Assembly (NCBI GenBank): GCA_015075375.1
Contig: JABTUM010000002.1
Span: 1,289,393 to 1,353,392 of the forward strand
DNA: 64,000 nt
Reading direction: 5' to 3'
DNA from: Planctomycetota bacterium
GTDB taxonomy: Bacteria; Planctomycetota; SZUA-567; H5-PLA8
The translations under genes and the position numbers were made by a program. Numbering within the stretch: position 1 is the stretch's first letter; each line of letters starts with the position of its first letter. Under the pieces are notes generated by a model. The model was given only the letters and a program-made list of their open reading frames with translations, did not search any database and was not told the origin of the DNA. Positions 59,707-64,000 of the stretch are shown piece after piece.

Positions 59707-60333
59707 ATGAACCTCACCGCCCGCCAGCACGCGCTGGTCAAGCTATTCAACGAGCCGCTCCCTGGACGCCAGGTGCGCATCGATTGCATCGCGATCGACG
59801 ACGCCTCGTTCGGGATCACCACGGCGCTGCGCCACGCCCAGGCCAAGAACCCGGCGCTGCTCTACGCGCCGGCCGATCGACCGGGCGCGGCCGTGCGCTT
59901 GATGTCCGAAGTGACCGGCACGACCGGCCAGGGGATCGCGGCGCGCCTGTGGCGCATCGTCGATTGGCTGCGCCGGAGCCAGAAGCGCGGCGCGCCGACG
60001 CTCATCTTCGACGACGCGCACAAGCTGGACTGGCACGCCGTCGAGACGCTGATCTACACCGCCGAATGGTGCGCCGATCAGCAGGGCATTCCGCTGCGCC
60101 TGGTCTTCCTGTTTGGCCGCCTGCCGGTTTACAGCACGGTCAAGCGCGCCAGCGAACCGCGTTTCCGTGGGTTCTTCTGCGAGAGCGGCGAGACGCCGAA
60201 CCTGGCGTTCCGGCGCACGCGCCTGCGCGCGCACTGCTGGCAGCTCACACTCAAGGGCCTGAGCCACGTCAAGCCGCCCAAAGAGTTCTCCCGCGACGCC
60301 GAAGACGCGCCGCTGCTGGCCGTCGCCAGCTAA
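59707..60333 (+). CDS. MuB-like target-activator ATPase with degenerate P-loop
   Basis: 208 residues. It lies where Mu B lies, and its order of elements fits an AAA+ ATPase core: IDDASFGITTALRHA replaces GxxGxGKTT (no Lys), Walker B is TLIFDDAHKL (about 98-107), followed by LRLVFLFGRLPVYSTVKRASEPRFRGF as sensor/arginine-finger region. Loss of the P-loop lysine suggests weak or no ATP hydrolysis. Mu B normally binds target DNA and stimulates the transposase; this protein may do so as a pseudo-ATPase. Confidence 0.6.
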   Translation: MNLTARQHALVKLFNEPLPGRQVRIDCIAIDDASFGITTALRHAQAKNPALLYAPADRPGAAVRLMSEVTGTTGQGIAARLWRIVDWLRRSQKRGAPTLIFDDAHKLDWHAVETLIYTAEWCADQQGIPLRLVFLFGRLPVYSTVKRASEPRFRGFFCESGETPNLAFRRTRLRAHCWQLTLKGLSHVKPPKEFSRDAEDAPLLAVAS

Positions 60334-60371
60334 TCCGTTTCCGTTCGTCCACGCGCCGGGAGGAGCCACCC

Positions 60372-60632
60372 ATGCGCTACCAGAAGGGCCTGGAACCGAT
60401 CACCGCGTTCATCCGCCGGCCGCCGCGTACGGCGCTCAGCCTGGGCAAGATCGCCCGGCCCCACGGGCGCAGCAGCGAGGTGATCCGCTGCGTCTGCGGA
60501 GCTGAGTCCGAGATCCTCGTCGCGACCTGGGCGCGGCACGGTAAGGCGCGCTGCACCGCTTGCCGGCGCTGGATCTACCGCAGCGACCTGAAGGCCAGCA
60601 AAAAGCGCCTCGCGCGCAAGGAGACGGCATGA
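60372..60632 (+). CDS. Small zinc-ribbon phage protein
   Basis: 86 residues; GGAGGAGCCA precedes the ATG. Two CxC/CxxC pairs (IRCVCGAESE and ARCTACRRWIYRSDL) form a zinc ribbon, followed by a basic tail (KASKKRLARKE). Probably nucleic-acid binding. Overlaps the next start by 4 bp. Confidence 0.65.
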   Translation: MRYQKGLEPITAFIRRPPRTALSLGKIARPHGRSSEVIRCVCGAESEILVATWARHGKARCTACRRWIYRSDLKASKKRLARKETA

Positions 60633-61024
60633 ACCGGATCGAATGCGCCTGCGGCTACCGCGGGCTGGCCAACGACGGCGAGCGCGTAGGGCAGCAGGTC
60701 TGCCCGACCTGCGGCGACGACCATGGGCAGAAGGATCTGCGCGCGCAACCTGCGGCCGTCCAACCCACTCCGATCCCGCACGCCACCTGCGCGGATTGTC
60801 TGTACTGGTGCGAACGGGATCAGATCAAGACCGGCGCCGGCCCGGTGCTGGTCGGCGAGTGCCGGCGCCTGGCGCCGCGCCCCAGCCAGTACGGCGAATG
60901 GAGCTGGCCGCCGGTGCGCGAACACGACTGGTGCGGTGAGTACGCGCCGCGAGCGATGTCTGCCAGGCCCGCCGATCTGGCGGCGGGCGCCGTAACCCAG
61001 GAGAGCGGTCCGGCCGTCCGATGA
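60629..61024 (+). CDS. Cysteine-rich phage protein with two zinc-binding segments
   Basis: 131 residues: ECACGYRGLAND...QVCPTCGDDHG at the N-terminus and TCADCLYWCERDQ...VLVGECRRLAPRP...WCGEYAP in the middle, giving several potential zinc ligands. No known domain recognised. Part of the small early-gene series of P2. Confidence 0.6.
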   Translation: MNRIECACGYRGLANDGERVGQQVCPTCGDDHGQKDLRAQPAAVQPTPIPHATCADCLYWCERDQIKTGAGPVLVGECRRLAPRPSQYGEWSWPPVREHDWCGEYAPRAMSARPADLAAGAVTQESGPAVR

Positions 61025-61038
61025 CATGCGGACTCCTA

Positions 61039-61060
61039 GCTCACGCGGTTCGCCGTGAGC
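61039..61060 (+). terminator. UUCG-loop hairpin
   Basis: GCTCAC-(GC)GG-TTCG-CC-GTGAGC forms a stable stem capped by a UUCG tetraloop, 15 bases after the preceding stop. No T-run follows, so it may act in mRNA processing or attenuation rather than as a full terminator. Confidence 0.45.
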
Positions 61061-61106
61061 CCGGCCATCCCTGGGCGCGAACCAAGATTCGAAGGAGCAC
61101 GCAACG

Positions 61107-61520
61107 ATGGCCACCTTGCAGCAGATCGCGGACGTGGCGGGCGTTTCGCCGGCCGCCGTCTACACCGCGCTGAACGGCCTCAAGGGTTCGCCTGAGAAGC
61201 GCCGCCGCGTGCTGGCCGCCGCGCGCGAGCTGAAGCATCCGGTCGTGCAAGCCGCGCCGGCGCACCAGGCTTGCTCCGCGTGCGGACGCCCCGACGCGGC
61301 GCTCTTGCCGAGCCTGCTTTGCGTGCACTGCCGTCTGATCCAGGTGCGCGCGACGCGCTGGCGTAATCGACACGGAAAGACCAGCACGCCCGAAGACGTG
61401 CTGAAGCGCTGCGGGTGCGGTGAACTGTTCGTACCGCTCCCGGATTTTCCGCAGTGCGGCGCGTGCACGGTCGCGCGTCGAAAGCATTTCCGCCAAGCCC
61501 AAGGAGCCAGCCATGTCTAG
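61107..61520 (+). CDS. LacI-type HTH fused to zinc-binding segment
   Basis: 137 residues. Residues 1-45, ATLQQIADVAGVSPAAVYTALNGLKGSPEKRRRVLAAARELKH, are a textbook LacI-family DNA-binding headpiece including the hinge-like helix. The ligand-binding core is replaced by about 85 residues with four Cys pairs (CSACGRPD, LCVHCRL, CGCGEL, CGACTVARRK). It probably regulates P2 genes. The fusion is unusual. Overlaps the next gene by 8 bp. Confidence 0.7.
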   Translation: MATLQQIADVAGVSPAAVYTALNGLKGSPEKRRRVLAAARELKHPVVQAAPAHQACSACGRPDAALLPSLLCVHCRLIQVRATRWRNRHGKTSTPEDVLKRCGCGELFVPLPDFPQCGACTVARRKHFRQAQGASHV

Positions 61521-61911
61521 CGCTCAACAGCCGTTCGTCTCGGTCTGCGCCTGGTGCCAGCGCATCAAGAACGTGACGCTCGCGGCGCAAGCAGGGATCA
61601 CGCACGGCCGCTGCGAACTGTGCCGCGAAGAGCAGGAACGCTTCGCCGGTTCGGACGACTTGAAGGTCCAGCTTCACCGCACACGAACGGACATCGAAAT
61701 CACGCCGGCCGGTTACACGGCGCTCGGCTGCGAGCCCGGTCCGTACGACCGCGTGAAAGCGTACGCCGAGACCAAGCGCAGCGCGCCGGAGGAACTGCCG
61801 GCCGATCTGCACGACGACGTGCGGATTCTCGCCCGCCGCGCCGTCGAGCACCGTTGTCAGCTTTCGCCGTACATGCTCAGCCTGCTGCGCTTGCTCCCGG
61901 AAAACCGGTAG
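61513..61911 (+). CDS. Hypothetical phage protein with N-terminal zinc motif
   Basis: 132 residues, AAGGAGCCA before the ATG. CAWCQRIKN...GRCELCREE near the N-terminus suggests a zinc finger; the rest is helical with HDDVRILARRAVEHRCQLSPYMLSLLRLLPE. No family recognised. Confidence 0.6.
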   Translation: MSSAQQPFVSVCAWCQRIKNVTLAAQAGITHGRCELCREEQERFAGSDDLKVQLHRTRTDIEITPAGYTALGCEPGPYDRVKAYAETKRSAPEELPADLHDDVRILARRAVEHRCQLSPYMLSLLRLLPENR

Positions 61912-61948
61912 CGCGCTAAGTGTTTTCCGCCACGTAGAGGAGAAACCC

Positions 61949-62467
61949 ATGAGCCCTTCGAACGAATCGCTGGTCCGCGCCGGCCAAGGCCGCGATCCCG
62001 AAAGCCTGATCTGGTCGGCCTGGATCTGCGGGATCTGCTTCATCAGCGGGGCGGCGATCCTCGCCTGCGCGATCGTGAACGCCGCCGCGCGCCGGCCGGA
62101 GCCTGCGCCATCGCCGGAGATCCACTTGCCGCCGCCGGTCGTGCATGTCGAACCCGCGGCCGTCACGGTCGAGAACCGCGTGCAGTCGCCGGCCATCACG
62201 GTGCAGGCTTCGAAGGTCGAGCCCAGCATTTTCATCGAGCCGGCGCCGGCCGCCCCGACGTACGTCTACGCCACCATCGAGGCGCCGAAACCGTCTGTCG
62301 TGCTGCTCACGGAGCAGATCCCGACCCAAGCGGCGCGCGAGATTCTAGGCAGCGGCGACGCCGCGCCGGTCTTGTCGCAGGCCGACGTGGAACGGATCGC
62401 GAAGCGCGTCATGGAACTGGATGCGCCAGGGCGCTACGGCGAACTGCTGCCGCCGCCCAAAAAATGA
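61949..62467 (+). CDS. Single-pass membrane protein with Pro/Val-rich linker
   Basis: 172 residues with GAGGAG upstream. One transmembrane helix at about 21-44 (LIWSAWICGICFISGAAILACAIVNA), then a Pro/Ala/Glu/Val-rich stretch (about 48-125) with repeated V-EPA units and a short C-terminal helical part. Location suggests an early membrane-associated phage protein; function unknown. Confidence 0.6.
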   Translation: MSPSNESLVRAGQGRDPESLIWSAWICGICFISGAAILACAIVNAAARRPEPAPSPEIHLPPPVVHVEPAAVTVENRVQSPAITVQASKVEPSIFIEPAPAAPTYVYATIEAPKPSVVLLTEQIPTQAAREILGSGDAAPVLSQADVERIAKRVMELDAPGRYGELLPPPKK

Positions 62468-62468
62468 G

Positions 62469-62532
62469 ATTCGCGGGCATGTGCCCGTAACGCAAGGGGC
62501 CGCAATCAGGCGGCCGGAAAGGCAGGGACGTA
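62469..62532 (+). promoter_or_regulatory. Intergenic double hairpin in P2
   Basis: After the stop, GCGGGCA-TG-TGCCCGT (about 62474-62489) and GGCCGC-AATCA-GGCGGCC (about 62499-62515) form two short stems. The first is introduced by TGAGATTCG, the same lead-in seen after the transposase gene. Probable mRNA-structuring elements. Confidence 0.4.
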
Positions 62533-62961
62533 ATGAAGGCCACGAAGCAGAAGACCGAAGGCGCAGTGATCGATCTGAATACGCGGATCGATCGCGCCGT
62601 GACTCGCCAGCTCCAGATCGAGGGGCTGCAGGCCGAGCAGAAGGCCGAACGGGTGGCGATCCAGAAGCTGATGGAGGGCGCCGAGCTGGAGCGCCAGGCC
62701 ACACCCACGGGCAACGAAGCGCTGCGCGTCTCGAAGCAGTCGTACACGTGGGATCCGGAAAAGCTCGAAAGCCTGCTCGATGACGACGAGCTGGAGACCT
62801 ACGTCCCGCGCAAGCCGGACGGGACGAAGCTGCGCAACTGGCTCGACACGCTGGAAGGCGACGAGGCGCGCAACCTCAAGAAGTGCGCGAAGGTCAAGAA
62901 CTCCGAAGTGCTCGAACTGCGCGCACACGGGGCCGAGGCCAAGCCGGGCAGCGACGACTGA
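62533..62961 (+). CDS. Hypothetical phage protein, helical
   Basis: 142 residues: an N-terminal charged helix (RAVTRQLQIEGLQAEQKAERVAIQKLMEGAELE) and YTWDPEKLESLLDDDELETYVPRKPDGTKLRNWLDT resemble host-nuclease-inhibitor-like or Gam-adjacent small phage proteins only loosely. No firm assignment. Confidence 0.55.
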   Translation: MKATKQKTEGAVIDLNTRIDRAVTRQLQIEGLQAEQKAERVAIQKLMEGAELERQATPTGNEALRVSKQSYTWDPEKLESLLDDDELETYVPRKPDGTKLRNWLDTLEGDEARNLKKCAKVKNSEVLELRAHGAEAKPGSDD

Positions 62962-62963
62962 CC

Positions 62964-62985
62964 GGGCCGCTCTCCTGCGCGGCCC
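62964..62985 (+). terminator. GC-rich stem-loop after a P2 early gene
   Basis: GGGCCGC / GCGGCCC with an 8-base loop starts 2 bases after the preceding stop and is followed by CTTTGG, a weak T-run. It may be a real but inefficient terminator. The 195-bp stretch 62962-63156 holds no gene. Confidence 0.5.
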
Positions 62986-63156
62986 CTTTGGAGCCAAGGG
63001 GACGGCGCGGGAGCGTGGCCTGGGGCGCAGACGAAAGGAGCCAAGGGGCCGGGAGCCAACAGGCTTCCATCAAAAACCGAACCGAACTACGTGCGGATGA
63101 GTGAGTGAACCACAGCCCAGCCCAGGGCCACGCTCAGTTCAATACAGGAGCCCAAG

Positions 63157-63417
63157 ATGGAGCCGAACAAGAAACCCCGCAAGCCGATCGCCGACAAAGA
63201 CCTAGTTCCGAAGCTGCGCGAGGCCTGGACCTTCCTGAAGGCGATGCACGACAGCATCGAAGCGTGCTGGCCGGCGGGTAACGCGCGCGCCGCGCGCCTG
63301 GCCGAAGTCGAATCCGCGCAGCACACAATCGAAGACGCCGGCAAGTACGTGCAGCGCACGCTGCCAGCCGCTCAGCCCAAACCGAACGGAGCGCCCCATG
63401 CACAACCGAAGGCGTAA
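63157..63417 (+). CDS. Small hypothetical phage protein
   Basis: 86 residues, CAGGAGCC upstream. Helical central part (LVPKLREAWTFLKAMHDSIEACW...AEVESAQHTIEDAGKYVQRTL) and a Pro/Ala-rich tail. No family recognised. Overlaps the following gene by 20 bp. Confidence 0.55.
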   Translation: MEPNKKPRKPIADKDLVPKLREAWTFLKAMHDSIEACWPAGNARAARLAEVESAQHTIEDAGKYVQRTLPAAQPKPNGAPHAQPKA

Positions 63418-63562
63418 GCCAAAGCCGACACGCGGCGCCTGGCCGGTGCCCAGCCAGGACGAGCTGATCCGCGCCGCCACGCGCGAAGCGCTGCGCGGCC
63501 TGCTCGCGGCCTGGATCGCGCGGCTCGACCGCGAGTTGGGCGACGGAAAGGAGCCACGCTGA
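63398..63562 (+). CDS. Very small basic phage protein (54 aa)
   Basis: ATG at 63398, frame open to TGA at 63560-63562. It starts MHNRRRKPKPTRGAW and continues with an amphipathic helix (DELIRAATREALRGLLAAWIARLDREL). It overlaps the previous gene by 20 bp and its TGA overlaps the next ATG (TGATG), so it fits the packed operon. No homology recognised. Confidence 0.55.
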   Translation: MHNRRRKPKPTRGAWPVPSQDELIRAATREALRGLLAAWIARLDRELGDGKEPR

Positions 63563-63915
63563 TGGCACGCAAGTCGAGACAGCACGATGCCGTTGAGCAA
63601 AGTATCCGGACCATTAAACGAGCGATATTTGTCGCACCGGAACTAGCAGAAGTAGCACAGGTTCTAACGCCTCACCCAACACAAGCCCAAGTTGAGGAGG
63701 CCGTCAAAATCATCCTGAACGACCTCGTTAAAGAACTGAAAACTGACGAACGCATGATGACGCTGCTTGCCCTGATTACAGTGAGCGAGAAGCCCAACTC
63801 ACGGCTGGAAATATCGCGCACCTTCGAACACGGCGCGAGTCTCCGCTTGATCTTCGAAAACCTAAAGACCCTGAAGCCGCAACGAAAGGCGGAATTTCCA
63901 TGCCACCGAAGCTGA
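63562..63915 (+). CDS. Hypothetical phage protein, more AT-rich
   Basis: 117 residues with AAAGGAGCCA ahead of the overlapping ATG. Helical (QAQVEEAVKIILNDLVKELKTDERMMTLLALITVSEK). Its codon use is less GC-rich than its neighbours, suggesting later insertion into the P2 early operon. Confidence 0.55.
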   Translation: MARKSRQHDAVEQSIRTIKRAIFVAPELAEVAQVLTPHPTQAQVEEAVKIILNDLVKELKTDERMMTLLALITVSEKPNSRLEISRTFEHGASLRLIFENLKTLKPQRKAEFPCHRS

Positions 63916-64000
63916 TGCGCTTCCTGCTCTGGCTGCTTTCGTGGCTGCCCACCGAGACGATCTACGGCCCGGACAGCAGCGCGTACCTGATCCGCCGCAC
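63900..64000 (+). CDS. Partial phage gene at the window edge
   Basis: ATG at 63900 overlaps the previous gene by 16 bp and reads MPPKLMRFLLWLLSWLPTET, then IYGPDSSAYLIRR, to the window end. A hydrophobic N-terminal segment is visible. Product unknown; only 33 codons are seen. Confidence 0.5.
   Translation, partial: MPPKLMRFLLWLLSWLPTETIYGPDSSAYLIRR

Larger units (their letters stand above)
55375..64000. mobile_element. Mu-like transposable prophage P2, left part
   Basis: Sequence changes abruptly inside the terminase gene to a TGGAGAAAACCG... end, as expected for Mu-type ends (5'-TG). The gene order follows Mu: leftward repressor, divergent small HTH gene, DDE transposase A, a second gene, MuB-like ATPase, then small early genes all rightward. 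The right end and the structural genes lie outside the window. The exact base of the left end is inferred from the reading-frame break; no target-site duplication can be verified without the right end. Confidence 0.78.

Noticed and set aside
1..64000. CRISPR array
   Set aside because: No series of regularly spaced identical repeats was found; the 47.1-kb repeats are 7-mers in mixed orientation.

Overview
The window is GC-rich bacterial DNA, with most genes carrying clear Shine-Dalgarno motifs. It looks like a chromosomal segment of an environmental, probably PVC-like or Hydrogenedentes-like, bacterium. That guess rests only on the mix of a secreted GH2-type enzyme, M81 and M55 metallopeptidase-family proteins and amidohydrolases; no rRNA or tRNA gene is present to support it.

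Region 1 (1-24.7 kb) is host chromosome. It starts with the 5' part of a class I aminotransferase, two divergent membrane proteins, a group II aromatic amino acid decarboxylase and a 924-codon coiled-coil protein. A tight co-directional run of 11 minus-strand genes follows (23475 down to 7445): GH2-like secreted enzyme, secreted transglutaminase-like/FnIII protein, MDR dehydrogenase, M55 family protein, secreted jelly-roll protein, class III (HemL-like) aminotransferase, two amidohydrolases, MOSC-like protein, M81 (MlrC-like) protein and an enolase-superfamily enzyme. An AraC-type regulator is divergent from it. It reads as one catabolic operon for an unknown extracellular compound.

Region 2 (24.7-35.3 kb) is accessory. 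Two short sequences resembling tRNA 3' ends are followed by a 1619-aa lipoprotein-like exoprotein (PA-IL-like lectin domain, PKD/Ig-like domains, four Cys-containing repeats, C-terminal JAMM/DUF4329-like HxH...S..D domain), an overlapping gene for a small membrane-anchored protein, and two paralogous secreted proteins. A ~110-bp direct repeat flanks the first paralogue. A complete group II intron with its reverse transcriptase/maturase lies antisense between the paralogues. The layout resembles a polymorphic-effector locus with downstream cassettes.

Region 3 (about 35.4-55.37 kb) is a first prophage (P1): a Ski2-like helicase and a LexA-type repressor with its operator on the minus strand, then on the plus strand a Com-like zinc finger, sigma-like factor, PD-(D/E)XK exonuclease, Sak4-like ATPase, DUF669 ssDNA-binding protein, RuvC-like nuclease, SF2 helicase, primase-helicase, an iteron-and-palindrome cluster that may be a replication origin, HNH nuclease, ParB-like protein, TAGT-like glycosyltransferase, MoxR/VWA-like pair, clamp-loader-like AAA+ protein, methyltransferase and terminase small and large subunits.

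Region 4 (about 55.375 kb to the end) is a second, Mu-like transposable prophage (P2) whose left end interrupts the P1 terminase large subunit gene. It has a leftward S24-type repressor, a DDE transposase (MuA-like), a MuB-like ATPase with a degenerate P-loop, and a string of small, often zinc-ribbon, early proteins. It continues beyond the window.
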